Source: Meinhardsimonia xiamenensis
Lineage (GTDB): Bacteria > Pseudomonadota > Alphaproteobacteria > Rhodobacterales > Rhodobacteraceae
Length of the DNA stretch: 64,000 nucleotides
Assembly: GCF_900102905.1 (NCBI RefSeq)
Contig: NZ_FNFV01000002.1
Location: forward strand, 310,001 to 374,000
Reading direction: 5' to 3'
Both the position numbers and the translations under genes were made by a program. Under the pieces are notes generated by a model. That model worked only from the letters and a program-made list of their open reading frames with translations, did not search any database and was not told the DNA's origin. This document shows positions 17,057-26,106 of this stretch, one piece after another. Every line of letters begins with the position of its first letter. Positions within the stretch are counted from its first letter, which is position 1.

Positions 17057-17770
17057 TCAGCCTGACGCTGCCATGTCCTGCCGGTTCTTCGCGCGGTGGA
17101 AGAACTCGGCGATGCTGTCGGCGAATCTGGCCTGATCGACGGGCTTGCCAAGCTCGGCCTCGGCCGCCTCGAGCAACGGCTCGGGCACATTGCCGGGGCC
17201 GCGCGTGCGCATGAGCCCCTCGATGAAGCGCGCGTCGAATTCGGGATGCGGCTGGATGGTATAGGCCCGGTCTCCCTCATAGGCTAGCGCCGCATAGGGG
17301 CAGCCGGGATGTGAGGCCACCACCTGGGCGCCCTCGGGCAGCTCCACCACCTGATCCTGATGCCAGGCATTGAGCGCGAGCCGCCCGAGCCCGTTGGAGA
17401 AGTCATACTCCTGCCGACCGATGATCCATCCGCCGGGGTGCTTTTCCACCTTGCCGCCGAGGGCCTGGGCGATGATCTGGTGGCCAAAGCAGATGCCCAC
17501 CAATGGCACACCCGCCGCATAGGCCTTGCGGATGAACTCCTCGAGCGGCGGGATCCACGGCAGATCGTCGTAGGCGCCATGGCGCGAGCCGGTCAGAAGC
17601 CACCCCTCCGCGTCATGCACCGATTCGGGAAAGTCTCCGTCAACCACGCTCCAGGTGGAAAAGGTGAAGCCGCGCCCGGCCAACAGCCGGGGAAACAACT
17701 CCCCATAGTCACCATGCTCGGGGATCAGTGGCTCGGGCGCGTGGCCGGTCTGAAGGATGCCGATGTGCAT
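17057..17770 (-). CDS. Class I glutamine amidotransferase-like protein
   Basis: 237 residues. The catalytic triad is visible: Cys94 in GICFGHQ, His175 and Glu177 in QPHPEF. It is a GMP-synthase-like (GATase1) stand-alone domain, not the PuuD (peptidase C26) type. Its place between a PuuA-like ligase gene and a PuuB-like oxidase gene suggests hydrolysis of a gamma-glutamyl bond, for example release of glutamate from gamma-glutamyl-GABA, but this is inferred from context only. Confidence 0.8.
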   Translation of the reverse strand: MHIGILQTGHAPEPLIPEHGDYGELFPRLLAGRGFTFSTWSVVDGDFPESVHDAEGWLLTGSRHGAYDDLPWIPPLEEFIRKAYAAGVPLVGICFGHQIIAQALGGKVEKHPGGWIIGRQEYDFSNGLGRLALNAWHQDQVVELPEGAQVVASHPGCPYAALAYEGDRAYTIQPHPEFDARFIEGLMRTRGPGNVPEPLLEAAEAELGKPVDQARFADSIAEFFHRAKNRQDMAASG

Positions 17771-17840
17771 TGCTGACGCTACTGAAAACGCGGCTCTTGG
17801 ACCAAGCTAGGCGCAGCGTGGCGCGTCCGCAAGACGCCGC

Positions 17841-19172
17841 TCACACCGCGTCAAGGCATATGTCGCGGAGCTCTTCGGGGGTAAACCGTTCGCCCAGCCG
17901 CATTTCCTGCCGCTTGGTCAGAACGAGGTTTCGCTGAAGCTCCGCGCCGAAGATGGCGGTCATGCCCTCGTCCTTCTCAAACAGAGCCAGCGCCTCTTCC
18001 CAGCTTGCGGGCACCTGCGGCAGGTCAGCGGCGTAGGCGTTGCCGGTGATCGGGGCAGGGGGCTCGGCCCCGGCCTCGATACCCGCGAGCGCGGCACCGA
18101 GGATGGCGGCGATCACCAGGTATGGGTTGGTGTCGGAGCCCGCGACGCGGTGCTCGATGCGCCGGGCGGCCGGTGCGCCGCCGGGGATGCGCAGCGCCGC
18201 CGTGCGGTTTTCGTAGGCCCACGAGATGCCCGTGGGAGCATGCGCGCCCGGCACCAGCCGCTCGTAGGAATTGGCGTGCGGGGCAAAGATCAGCGTTGAT
18301 GCCGGAATCGCCGCGAGGCAGCCGGCCACGGCATGCCGCAGCGCATCCGAGCCTTCCGGCCTGCCGTTGTCGAAGATGTTGCGCCCGGCGCTGTCCAGCA
18401 CCGAGAAATGCACATGCATGCCGGAGCCCGGCTGGCCGGCATAGGGCTTGGCCATGAAGCTGCCGGCAAAGCCGTGACGGCGCGCGAGGCCCTTGAGCAG
18501 CAGCTTGAAAAGCCAGGCGTCGTCGGCAGCCCTCAGCGCATCGGCCTGGTGCTTGAGGTTGATCTCGAACTGACCGGGCCCGGCCTCGGAAATTGCCGCG
18601 TCGGCCGGAATCTCCATGGCCTTGCAGCCCGCATAGACCGCGTTGAAGAAGCTGTCGAAGGCATCGAGCGCCTGCATCGACAGGATCGCCGCGATCGGCC
18701 GGCGCTTGCCCGAGCGTGGGCTCTTCGGCACCGTCGGCACCCCGCCCGAGTCGTCGATGAGGTAGAACTCCATCTCGGTTGCCACCACCGGCGTGAGCCC
18801 GCGGGCGGCATAGCGCTCGAGCACCCGTGCGAGGGCCTGACGGGGGTCGCCGGCGAAGGGCGCGCCCTCGTCGGTGAACATCCACACCTGCTGCAGCGCG
18901 GCCGGCGTCTCGAGCCAGGGTATGGGCAACGGCCCGCGGCCGGTGGGGCGCAGCACCCCGTCGGCGTCACCGGTGGCAAAGACAAGCGGGCTGTCCTCGA
19001 TGTCGGCGCCGGTGATGTCGAGGTTCATCACCGAGAGCGGAAAACGCGCCCCGTTTTCCAGAACGTCTCGCGCGTGTTGGCGGGGCACCCGCTTTCCGCG
19101 CGCCTGACCGTTCAGGTCGGCCGCAACAACACGCAGGCTTTCTACCTCGGGGTGGTCGTCGAGCCAGCTCAT
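17841..19172 (-). CDS. Glutamine-synthetase-like ligase, gamma-glutamylputrescine synthetase type
   Basis: 443 residues, GlnA/PuuA family. N-terminal beta-grasp segment (VESLRVVAADLNGQARGKRV), metal- and glutamate-binding catalytic motifs EMEFYLID, SEAGPGQFEINLKH, and MAKPYAGQPGSGMHVHFS, and the ATP/glutamate site PGAHAPTGISWAYENRTAALRI split over about residues 310-332. Short form without adenylylation loop, as in PuuA-type enzymes that ligate glutamate to an amine. It starts 4 bases after the permease gene stop, in the same operon. Confidence 0.87.
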   Translation of the reverse strand: MSWLDDHPEVESLRVVAADLNGQARGKRVPRQHARDVLENGARFPLSVMNLDITGADIEDSPLVFATGDADGVLRPTGRGPLPIPWLETPAALQQVWMFTDEGAPFAGDPRQALARVLERYAARGLTPVVATEMEFYLIDDSGGVPTVPKSPRSGKRRPIAAILSMQALDAFDSFFNAVYAGCKAMEIPADAAISEAGPGQFEINLKHQADALRAADDAWLFKLLLKGLARRHGFAGSFMAKPYAGQPGSGMHVHFSVLDSAGRNIFDNGRPEGSDALRHAVAGCLAAIPASTLIFAPHANSYERLVPGAHAPTGISWAYENRTAALRIPGGAPAARRIEHRVAGSDTNPYLVIAAILGAALAGIEAGAEPPAPITGNAYAADLPQVPASWEEALALFEKDEGMTAIFGAELQRNLVLTKRQEMRLGERFTPEELRDICLDAV

Positions 19173-19176
19173 GGGT

Positions 19177-19983
19177 TTACCTGATGACGTTCGGGCGGAA
19201 CTTCATCCGGCCCTTCTGCGCGTCGGGAAGGTGGCGATTGAGGCGGCGGTTCACAAGGCCGAAAACGCCGATGATGGCAAGCGTCAGCAGGATGAAATAG
19301 CCCGCCAGAATGGGGTAGGGCACGAATGGGTTGAATGTCTTGTCGGCAAAATAGCTGGCGTAATAGAGTGCATCCCCGCGCTGCTGCCAGGCCGGAAAGC
19401 CCGAGAAGAAGACGAGCGTGGTGGCGTGAAAGAGGAAGATTGCCTCGTTGGTGTAGGCCGGCCAGGCGAGCCGCAGCATCGTCGGCCAGATCACCCGGCG
19501 GAACTTCGTGAAGCCCGACATGCCGAAGGCATCGGCCGCCTCCACCTCGCCCTTCGGCACGCTCATCAGCGCGCCGTGGAAGATCTCGCCCGAATAGGCG
19601 GCGGTGTTGAGAAACAGCACGATCAGCGCGCCGAGCCATGCCGCCGTGAACGGATCGAAAACGGGGCTCACCGACTTGAGGCTGAGAAACAGGAAATAGG
19701 CGAAGAAGAACTGGATGAAGAGCGGCGAGCCGCGGAAGACGAAGATGAACCACTCGCTAGGCTTGCGGATGAAGGGGCTCTTGGCTGCCTTGCCCACCGC
19801 GAGGGCGGTGGCGAGGAAGAAGCCGAAGAGGAGCGCGAAGGTGCCGAAATAGATGTTCCAGATCAGCCCCGAGCCGATCAGCGTGAACTGCTGGCACAGC
19901 GTGAAGTCCGAGCGCGGCAGGAGCCGCTCGCCGATGCCGATGGAGCGCAGGCCATAGTCGGCGATGGTCTCCCAGCAGCTCAT
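19177..19983 (-). CDS. Polar amino acid-type ABC transporter permease (second permease)
   Basis: 268 residues from the ATG at 19983, overlapping the stop of the first permease gene by 4 bases. HisM/GlnP-type inner-membrane permease with an N-terminal periplasmic-facing segment and about five transmembrane helices. The EAA motif for ATPase contact reads AADAFGMSGFTKFRRVIWPTML in two parts around residues 175-196. Works with the first permease, the ATPase at 21705-22484 and the binding protein at 20910-21647. Substrate: a cationic or polar amino acid, or a polyamine given the adjacent puu-like genes. Confidence 0.88.
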   Translation of the reverse strand: MSCWETIADYGLRSIGIGERLLPRSDFTLCQQFTLIGSGLIWNIYFGTFALLFGFFLATALAVGKAAKSPFIRKPSEWFIFVFRGSPLFIQFFFAYFLFLSLKSVSPVFDPFTAAWLGALIVLFLNTAAYSGEIFHGALMSVPKGEVEAADAFGMSGFTKFRRVIWPTMLRLAWPAYTNEAIFLFHATTLVFFSGFPAWQQRGDALYYASYFADKTFNPFVPYPILAGYFILLTLAIIGVFGLVNRRLNRHLPDAQKGRMKFRPNVIR

Positions 19984-20861
19984 GGCGCCGCACTCCGGCC
20001 AGTGCCGCCAAGTGTCGCCTGCCCGTGGCTGAGCCGCGCGGTGACGCGCGCGAGCACCACCTCGGAGAGCTTGGTGAAGGCGAGGTAGAAGATCAGAAGC
20101 GCGAGGAAATACCACATCCGCCAGTCGCCGTGCGGATAGTCGGAGAAGCGGGCCTGCTTTGCCGCCCCCAGCTCGCGCGCCCAGTAGACGATGTCCTCAA
20201 CCCCCAGAAGGAACAGAAGCGGCGTGGCCTTGATGAGGATCATCCACAGGTTCGACAGCCCCGGCAGCGCGTAGATCCACATCTGCGGCACGAGAATGCG
20301 CCAGAAGGTCTGGCGCGGGGTCATGCCGTAGGCCTCGGCGGTCTCGAGCTGCGCCTTCGGCACCGCGCGCATGGCGCCGTAGAGGACATTGGCCGAGAAG
20401 GCGCCATAGACGATGGCGAAGGTGAGAACGGCAAGGAAGAAGCCGTAGATCTCGTGCCAGATCTGCGGCGAGGTCGAGAGCGGCAGCTTGGCGGCGGGGC
20501 AGACGACGAAGTCATTGCCCTGGCGGATCGGCTGATCCCAGTCGGGGCATTTGATCTTGTGGCGGATCCACTCGAAGGCCTGGTCCAGCGCGATCACGAA
20601 GAAGAGGAAGAAGGCAATGTCGGGCACGCCGCGAACGATGGCGATATAGCCCTTGCCAAGCCACGCGAGCGGCCGGAAGCGCGCGCGCGCCGCGGTGGCG
20701 CCGAGAAAGCCGAAGGCAAGCGCCACCGGCGCGGTGATGGCGAGCAGTATCAGCACCGTCCCGAAGGAGGCGTAGAAGGCCATGTGCTTGCCCGTCGTCA
20801 GGTAGCAGGCAAGCCAGGGCAGCCCGTCAAGGCTCTGGGGATCGGTGCAGAAGGAGAACAT
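19980..20861 (-). CDS. Polar amino acid-type ABC transporter permease (first permease)
   Basis: 293 residues. HisQ/M-type permease with about five transmembrane helices and the EAA motif TAEAYGMTPRQTFWRILVPQ. An additional periplasmic loop of roughly 45 residues (about 103-148, IKCPDWDQ through QIWHEIYG) contains two Cys that could form a disulfide; ordinary HisQ-type permeases lack this insert. It is in an operon with the binding protein upstream (gap 48 bases) and the second permease downstream (ATGA overlap). Confidence 0.88.
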   Translation of the reverse strand: MFSFCTDPQSLDGLPWLACYLTTGKHMAFYASFGTVLILLAITAPVALAFGFLGATAARARFRPLAWLGKGYIAIVRGVPDIAFFLFFVIALDQAFEWIRHKIKCPDWDQPIRQGNDFVVCPAAKLPLSTSPQIWHEIYGFFLAVLTFAIVYGAFSANVLYGAMRAVPKAQLETAEAYGMTPRQTFWRILVPQMWIYALPGLSNLWMILIKATPLLFLLGVEDIVYWARELGAAKQARFSDYPHGDWRMWYFLALLIFYLAFTKLSEVVLARVTARLSHGQATLGGTGRSAAP

Positions 20862-20909
20862 GAGGCGTGTGACCGGGGGCGCGGGCGCCCCCGATCTTCT
20901 TTCAACTCA

Positions 20910-21647
20910 TCACCACTGGGGCGCTTCGTCCCCGAACCACTTCTTCAGGAGCGCGTTCAGCGAGCCGTCCTCCTTCATCGAGCGGATGGCGGCGTTGAAC
21001 TTCTCCTTCAGCTCCTGGTCGGATTCGCGGATGCCCATGGCCACGCCTCCGCCGATGCGCACCTCGCCGGCGAATTCAAGCTCGCCGTTCGATTCCTCGA
21101 CGATCGGGGCGAGATAGTCCTTGTCCGCAAGCACGGCATCGGCCTCGCCGTTTCGAACGGCGGCGATGGTCTCGTCGGGCGTGGCGTATTCCACCAGCGT
21201 GGCGCCGGAGTTGGCGACGTAGTTGGCCTGGATGGTGCCGGTCTGCGCGGCGATCACCCCGTTCTCGAGATCGACATCGCGCCCGGCCAGCTTGACATAG
21301 GCCGAGGGCGAGGCGGGGATGTATTCCTCGGTGAAGTCGATCACCTGGTCGCGCTCCTCGGTCACCGACATGCCCGCGATGATGGTGTCGTAGTTGCCCG
21401 AGACGAGGTTGGGGATGATCGAATCCCAATCGTTGGTCACCCACTCGCAGGTGAGGTTCGCGCGCCGGCACAGCTCATCGCCCAGCTCGCGCTCGAAGCC
21501 GTCAACCTCGCCCTTGTCGTTGATGAAGTTGTAGGGCGGGTAGGCGCCCTCGGTGCCCATCCGCACTGTCATCGAGTGACTGGCGGCGAGCGCCACGCCT
21601 GCGCCCATGGCCAGTGCGGTCGCCGCCGCGATCAGTTTCTTCAGCAT
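20910..21647 (-). CDS. Periplasmic amino acid/amine-binding protein, SBP family 3
   Basis: 245 residues with a signal peptide (KKLIAAATALAMGAGVALA, cleavage after ALA). Family 3 signature region: GTEGAYPPYNFINDKGEVDGFE followed by NDWDSIIPNLVSGNYDTIIAG (each given as motif positions about 32-53 and 72-92). Typical of lysine/arginine/ornithine- and histidine-binding proteins. The Asp/Glu-rich binding cleft residues (D72, D161-class) fit a cationic ligand. Between the ATPase gene (gap 57) and first permease gene. Confidence 0.9.
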   Translation of the reverse strand: MLKKLIAAATALAMGAGVALAASHSMTVRMGTEGAYPPYNFINDKGEVDGFERELGDELCRRANLTCEWVTNDWDSIIPNLVSGNYDTIIAGMSVTEERDQVIDFTEEYIPASPSAYVKLAGRDVDLENGVIAAQTGTIQANYVANSGATLVEYATPDETIAAVRNGEADAVLADKDYLAPIVEESNGELEFAGEVRIGGGVAMGIRESDQELKEKFNAAIRSMKEDGSLNALLKKWFGDEAPQW

Positions 21648-21704
21648 CGGTTTCTCCCCCTCCTGGGTTTCACTTCATGGTTTTCAAATCTGCCGCGCCG
21701 CCGC

Positions 21705-22484
21705 TCACGACACAAGCGTATGGCTGAGGAACTGGCGCAGACGCTCGCTTTGCGGGTTGCCGAAGACGGCTTCGGGCGGGCCTTCCTCCTCGATGCGGCC
21801 GAGATGCAGGAAGACGACGTGATCGGAGACGTCCGCCGCCAGCCGCATGTCGTGGGTGACGAGGATCATCGTGCGCCCCTCTTCTGCCAGCGCCTTGATG
21901 ACCTTCACCACCTCCTGCTCAAGCTCGGGGTCAAGCGCCGATGTCGGCTCATCGAAGAGAAGCGCGCGCGGTTCCATGCACAGCGCGCGCGCGATCGCGG
22001 CACGCTGCTGCTGGCCGCCGGAAAGCTGGGCGGGGTAGGCATCGGCCTTGTCGGCGATGCCGACCTTCTCGAGATAGGCGCGCGCGGCTGCCTCCACCTC
22101 GGCGCGGTCGCGCTTGAGCACGTGCACCGGCGCCTCCATGACATTCTGCAGAATGGTCATGTGCGACCACAGATTGAACTGCTGGAACACCATGGCAAGG
22201 TTGGTGCGCACGCGCCGCACCTGTTCGGGGTCGGCCGGCCGGCGGCTTGCTCCCGCGCCCTTCCAGCGTATCGGCTCGCCTTCGAAGATGATCTCGCCCT
22301 TCTGGCTGATCTCGAGAAGATTGGCGCAGCGCAGAAGCGTGGACTTGCCCGACCCCGACGAGCCGATGAGCGAGACCACATGGCCGCGCTCGGCGACCAT
22401 GTCCACGCCCTTGAGCACTTCCAACGGCCCGTAGCTCTTGTGCAGGTCGCGGATCTCGATGACCGGCGGCTCAGCCTCGTGCAC
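21705..22484 (-). CDS. Polar amino acid-type ABC transporter ATP-binding protein
   Basis: 259 residues from the GTG at 22484, which has GAGGGGGA upstream; an ATG six codons earlier is possible, while the far longer frame is not supported. Walker A GSSGSGKST (residues 41-49), Q-loop VFQQFNLW, signature LSGGQQQR (154-161), Walker B ALLFDEPTSALDP (174-186) and switch His in VTHDM. GlnQ/HisP type. First gene of the leftward operon ATPase, binding protein, two permeases, ligase, amidotransferase, oxidase, so transport and catabolism are likely co-expressed. Confidence 0.92.
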   Translation of the reverse strand: MHEAEPPVIEIRDLHKSYGPLEVLKGVDMVAERGHVVSLIGSSGSGKSTLLRCANLLEISQKGEIIFEGEPIRWKGAGASRRPADPEQVRRVRTNLAMVFQQFNLWSHMTILQNVMEAPVHVLKRDRAEVEAAARAYLEKVGIADKADAYPAQLSGGQQQRAAIARALCMEPRALLFDEPTSALDPELEQEVVKVIKALAEEGRTMILVTHDMRLAADVSDHVVFLHLGRIEEEGPPEAVFGNPQSERLRQFLSHTLVS

Positions 22485-22591
22485 GTGGTTTCCCCCTCGC
22501 ATATGCCGTATCGGCAACGTTGGGCCGAAACAGCCCTGCCTTGCAATGCGAATCTGGACCGCGTCTGGCAAGCCTTCCGTTGCGGAAAGGC
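22485..22591 (-). promoter_or_regulatory. Promoter region of the ABC/puu-like operon
   Basis: 107 bases between the PhnD-like gene stop and the ATPase gene start. It contains the short palindrome TGCCG TAT CGGCA (22503-22515) next to CATATG, a plausible operator overlapping the ribosome site region. No regulator gene is adjacent. Confidence 0.35.
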
Positions 22592-23362
22592 TCAGGCCGC
22601 GGCCTCCGCCTGGCTTGGAAGGGGCGGCGTCGGCACCGCGAGCCACGCGCTGGCGGGAAGACGCGTGAAACCCGCGATCGACAGCCGTTCGCCAAGGCCC
22701 GGCTCAAGCCTTTCGACCGCCTCGGCAACCGCCTGCGAAATCGGCTCGACCGGCCGCCCCGGCGCGGTGATGAGCGGCAGCGCCGGGGTGGGGGCGCTGC
22801 GCGCGATCACCCGCAGCCGCGCGGCGACCTGCGGCAGGTGGCGCTCCACAAGTCGCCATGTCACGACATCGATGGCGGCAATGTCTGCCTCTCTCTCGGC
22901 CACGGCTGTGGCGGAGGCGCGATGCGCGCCGGAGTGATGGAATCGCCGGAACCTGATGCCCGCGGCGCTCGCCACCTCATGCGCGGCGACCCAGCCCGAC
23001 TGGCTGTCGAAACCGTTGAATGCGAGCGTGGCGCTGGCGAACTCGGCAAGCCGCTCGCGCGGATCGTCGGCGCGCGCCACCATCACGCTGTAGTAATGGC
23101 CCGGCGGCGTGCCGGGCAGGGCGTGGTCGAACACGCCCACCAGCCCCACGCGCCCGTGCAGGCGCTGGCGATAGGGCAACCCGCAGGTCTGGGCGAGCAG
23201 GAGGCGTCCATCTTCCCAGATTTCCCAGAGGTTGCGCCCCCGGGTGAGGCCTTGGGGCGCGGCGATCCCTCGCGCGCGCAGCGCCTCCGCGATTGCCCGC
23301 CACAAGGCATCGACCGCCTCGCGTTCCTCGGGCCAGTCATACATCGGCAGGGCGGCGATCAT
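22592..23362 (-). CDS. PhnD-like substrate-binding-fold protein without signal peptide
   Basis: 256 residues. Pattern of phosphate/phosphonate-binding (PhnD/NMT1-like) periplasmic proteins: LWEDGRLLLAQTCGLPYR-type hinge (about residues 47-66), YYSVMVAR, LAFNGFDSQSGW and HHSGAHRASATAVAEREADIAAID (split around 142-165). The N-terminus (MIAALPMYDWPEE) is not a signal peptide, so it may act in the cytoplasm as a sensor or solute-binding domain, or be exported another way. Start overlaps the TerB-like gene stop by 4 bases (ATGA). No phosphonate genes are nearby. Function unknown. Confidence 0.7.
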   Translation of the reverse strand: MIAALPMYDWPEEREAVDALWRAIAEALRARGIAAPQGLTRGRNLWEIWEDGRLLLAQTCGLPYRQRLHGRVGLVGVFDHALPGTPPGHYYSVMVARADDPRERLAEFASATLAFNGFDSQSGWVAAHEVASAAGIRFRRFHHSGAHRASATAVAEREADIAAIDVVTWRLVERHLPQVAARLRVIARSAPTPALPLITAPGRPVEPISQAVAEAVERLEPGLGERLSIAGFTRLPASAWLAVPTPPLPSQAEAAA

Positions 23363-23802
23363 GCGCGCCGCGCCTCGACCTTCTGGCGCAGAAGGGCGGA
23401 ATCGCGGTCATTGATGCCGAGCATCGGCGCGACGAGGCGCAAGAGCGCATCTTCCTCATGTTCGCGCACGCCATCGGCCAGCACCACCTCCCACAAGGCC
23501 TCGATCACGCCCGCGCGCGCCTCGTATGGCACGGCGTCCTTGATCGCGCGGGTGAAGCGCACCGTGTCGGGAGCCTCCGCCTCGAGCGCCTCCGCCTCGG
23601 CGCGCAGCTTCGGCGCCTCGAAGGGCGAGAGGCCATAGCGCGTGGCAAGGATGCGGTCGATGCGCTCGCGCTCGACCTCCGCATAATCGCCGTCGGCGCG
23701 GGCGATGCGCACGAGAAGCGCGGCGAGCGCAAGCCGCTCGTCCTCGGGGGGCAGCGGGGCGGGTGCGGCGGCGGTCAGCCGGCGCAGGAGATCAGCGAAC
23801 AT
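23359..23802 (-). CDS. TerB-like (tellurite resistance/DjlA N-terminal fold) protein
   Basis: 147 residues, all helical. Pattern LALAALLVRIARADGDYAEVERERIDRIL (about 24-52) and IEALWEVVLADGVREHEEDALLRLV (about 98-122) match the two acidic helical repeats of the TerB family, whose Asp-rich turns (ARADGDY, LADGVREHE) bind metal in some members. Single-domain alphaproteobacterial TerB-like proteins are common and of unknown role; no other ter genes are here. Coupled to the PhnD-like gene; 29 bases downstream of pyrG's far end on the same strand. Confidence 0.8.
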   Translation of the reverse strand: MFADLLRRLTAAAPAPLPPEDERLALAALLVRIARADGDYAEVERERIDRILATRYGLSPFEAPKLRAEAEALEAEAPDTVRFTRAIKDAVPYEARAGVIEALWEVVLADGVREHEEDALLRLVAPMLGINDRDSALLRQKVEARRA

Positions 23803-23831
23803 GGTTCAGCCTCCAGGGGCATGGCGCGCGC

Positions 23832-25475
23832 TCACACCAACCGCTCCACCTCCTTCGCCGCGCGGATGAAGTCGGCGAAGAGCGGGTGCGGCTCGAAGGG
23901 CTTCGACTTCAGCTCGGGGTGGAATTGCACGCCGATGAACCAGGGGTGGTCGGGGCGCTCGACGATCTCGGGCAGCTTGCCGTCGGGCGACATGCCGGAA
24001 AACTTAAGCCCCGCCGCCTCGAGTTGTTCGCGGTAGCGGATGTCGACTTCGTAGCGGTGGCGGTGGCGTTCCTCGATGGTGGTGGTGCCGTAGATCTGCG
24101 CCGCGCGCGAGCCCGGCTCGAGCACGGCCGTGTAGGCGCCGAGCCGCATGGTGCCGCCCTTGGCGTCATCCACCTTGCGCTCGATCGTGCGGTTGCCCTG
24201 CACCCATTCCTTCAGGTGATAGACGACAGGCGTGAAGCGCCGTTCGCCGGCCTCGTGGTCGAATTCCTCCGAGCCCGCATCGGGCAGCTTGGCGAGGTTC
24301 CGCGCCGTCTCGATCACCGCCATCTGCATGCCAAGGCAGATGCCGAGATAGGGGATCTTGTGCTCGCGGGCATATTGCGCGGCGCGGATCTTTCCTTCCG
24401 TTCCCCGCTCGCCGAAGCCGCCCGGCACGAGAATCGCGTGGAAATCCTGCAGATAGGGGGAGGGGTCTTCGCGCTCGAAGATCTCCGCGTCGATCCATTC
24501 GGCCCGCACCTTCACGCGGTTGGCCATGCCGCCATGGGTGAGCGCCTCGGCGATGGACTTGTACGCATCCTCGAGCTGGGTGTACTTGCCCACCACAGCC
24601 ACGCGCACCTCGCCCTCGGCGTTGACGATGCGGTCATAGACATCCTGCCAGCGCGAGAGGTCGGGCTTGGGCGCGGGGCTGATCTGGAAGGCATCGAGAA
24701 CCGCCTGATCGAGCCCCTCGCGGTGATAGGCCAAGGGCGCTTCGTATATGGACTTCAGGTCATAGGCCGCGATCACCGCATCGGGCCGGACATTGCAGAA
24801 CAGCGCCAGCTTGTCGCGCTCCTTCTGTGGAATCGGGCGCTCGGAGCGGCAGACCAGAATGTCGGGCTGCAGACCGATCGAGCGCAGCTCCTTCACCGAG
24901 TGCTGGGTGGGTTTGGTCTTCAGCTCACCCGAGGCGGCGATGTAGGGCAGGAGCGTGAGATGCATGAAGATGCATTCACCGCGCGGCCGCTCCTGCGCGA
25001 ATTGGCGGATTGCCTCGAAGAAGGGCAGGCCCTCGATGTCGCCCACCGTGCCGCCGATCTCGCAGAGCATGAAATCGACCTCGTCCTCGCCGATGGCGAT
25101 GAAGTCCTTGATCTCGTTGGTGACGTGGGGGATCACCTGAATGGTCTTGCCGAGGTAATCGCCGCGCCGTTCCTTCTCGAGAACGTTCGAGTAGATCCGC
25201 CCCGAGGAGACCGAATCCGTCGCCCGCGCCGCCACGCCGGTGAAGCGCTCGTAATGGCCAAGGTCGAGATCGGTCTCGGCGCCGTCGTCGGTGACGAACA
25301 CCTCACCATGCTCGAAGGGCGACATGGTGCCGGGATCGACATTGAGATAGGGGTCGAGCTTTCGCAAGCGAACCGAGTAACCGCGCGCCTGCAGCAGCGC
25401 GCCGAGTGCCGCCGAGGCAAGGCCCTTGCCGAGGCTCGAGACCACGCCACCAGTGATGAATACGAAACGGGCCAT
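23832..25475 (-). CDS. pyrG: CTP synthase
   Basis: 547 residues, normal length. N-terminal amidoligase (residues 1-266) starts [18 protein letters not shown] with P-loop and continues with [19 protein letters not shown]; the C-terminal glutaminase domain has LGICLGMQ (catalytic Cys) and the His-Glu pair in QFHPEL. Makes CTP from UTP, ATP and glutamine. Order pyrG downstream of secG is usual in Rhodobacterales. Confidence 0.98.
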   Translation of the reverse strand: MARFVFITGGVVSSLGKGLASAALGALLQARGYSVRLRKLDPYLNVDPGTMSPFEHGEVFVTDDGAETDLDLGHYERFTGVAARATDSVSSGRIYSNVLEKERRGDYLGKTIQVIPHVTNEIKDFIAIGEDEVDFMLCEIGGTVGDIEGLPFFEAIRQFAQERPRGECIFMHLTLLPYIAASGELKTKPTQHSVKELRSIGLQPDILVCRSERPIPQKERDKLALFCNVRPDAVIAAYDLKSIYEAPLAYHREGLDQAVLDAFQISPAPKPDLSRWQDVYDRIVNAEGEVRVAVVGKYTQLEDAYKSIAEALTHGGMANRVKVRAEWIDAEIFEREDPSPYLQDFHAILVPGGFGERGTEGKIRAAQYAREHKIPYLGICLGMQMAVIETARNLAKLPDAGSEEFDHEAGERRFTPVVYHLKEWVQGNRTIERKVDDAKGGTMRLGAYTAVLEPGSRAAQIYGTTTIEERHRHRYEVDIRYREQLEAAGLKFSGMSPDGKLPEIVERPDHPWFIGVQFHPELKSKPFEPHPLFADFIRAAKEVERLV

Positions 25476-25656
25476 GGGCCGCCTGTTCCCCCGTGCTGAT
25501 CCGCCCCGCTGCGGCCGTCACGGCCAGAGGGGCGGGCGATTTCTGCCAGTCTCACGGGATTTTCATGATAGGGCATTCGGCAATCCCGCGCAACCGAACC
25601 CCAAAATGCTGAGCGGCCACCCAAGGGCGGCCGCAAGCTGTTGTGTCGCGCCGGGT

Positions 25657-26034
25657 TCAGTCGGCGCGCGGAAGAATCAAGGGTTCCTCTTCGCTCGCCG
25701 GCGGCGGCAGAAGCTCGTCCACGTTGGGCAGGGCCGGCGTGCCGGGCGCCGTTTGCGCCGGGGTATCGGTTGCGGCGGTGCCGAGACGATCCATCACCGA
25801 GCTGTCGGCGGATTTCTGCGCGGCGATGATGGTGAGCGCGATCGAGGTGATGATGAAGGCGATCGCGAATCCCCATGTCATCTTGGCCAGCGCCGTGGCA
25901 GCCGAACGGCCGGTCATCACGCCGCCGCCTCCGCCGCCGATGCCCAGGCCTCCGCCTTCGGAGCGCTGCAGGAGCACCACGCCGATCAGGCACAGCGCGA
26001 GGATGAGGTGGATGACGAGGATGACGTTTTCCAT
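25657..26034 (-). CDS. secG: Preprotein translocase subunit SecG
   Basis: 125 residues from ATG 26034. Two transmembrane helices (residues 3-21 and 50-70) separated by the SecG loop VVLLQRSEGGGLGIGGGGGG, plus a Pro/Glu-rich cytoplasmic tail. Joins SecYE to aid protein export across the inner membrane. The region 25476-25656 between it and pyrG (181 bases) holds the pyrG promoter and no gene. Confidence 0.93.
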   Translation of the reverse strand: MENVILVIHLILALCLIGVVLLQRSEGGGLGIGGGGGGVMTGRSAATALAKMTWGFAIAFIITSIALTIIAAQKSADSSVMDRLGTAATDTPAQTAPGTPALPNVDELLPPPASEEEPLILPRAD

Positions 26035-26106
26035 GAGCCGACCCGAGCGTTGGACTGGGCGGTATCTAGAGACTTGACCGGCGCATCGCAACCCCGAAGG
26101 CGGCGC

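Noticed and set aside
20025-22937. A very long open plus-strand frame opposite the ABC transporter genes
   Set aside because: The minus strand carries clear transporter families in the same place; high GC makes long antisense frames common, and the translated text shows no domain.
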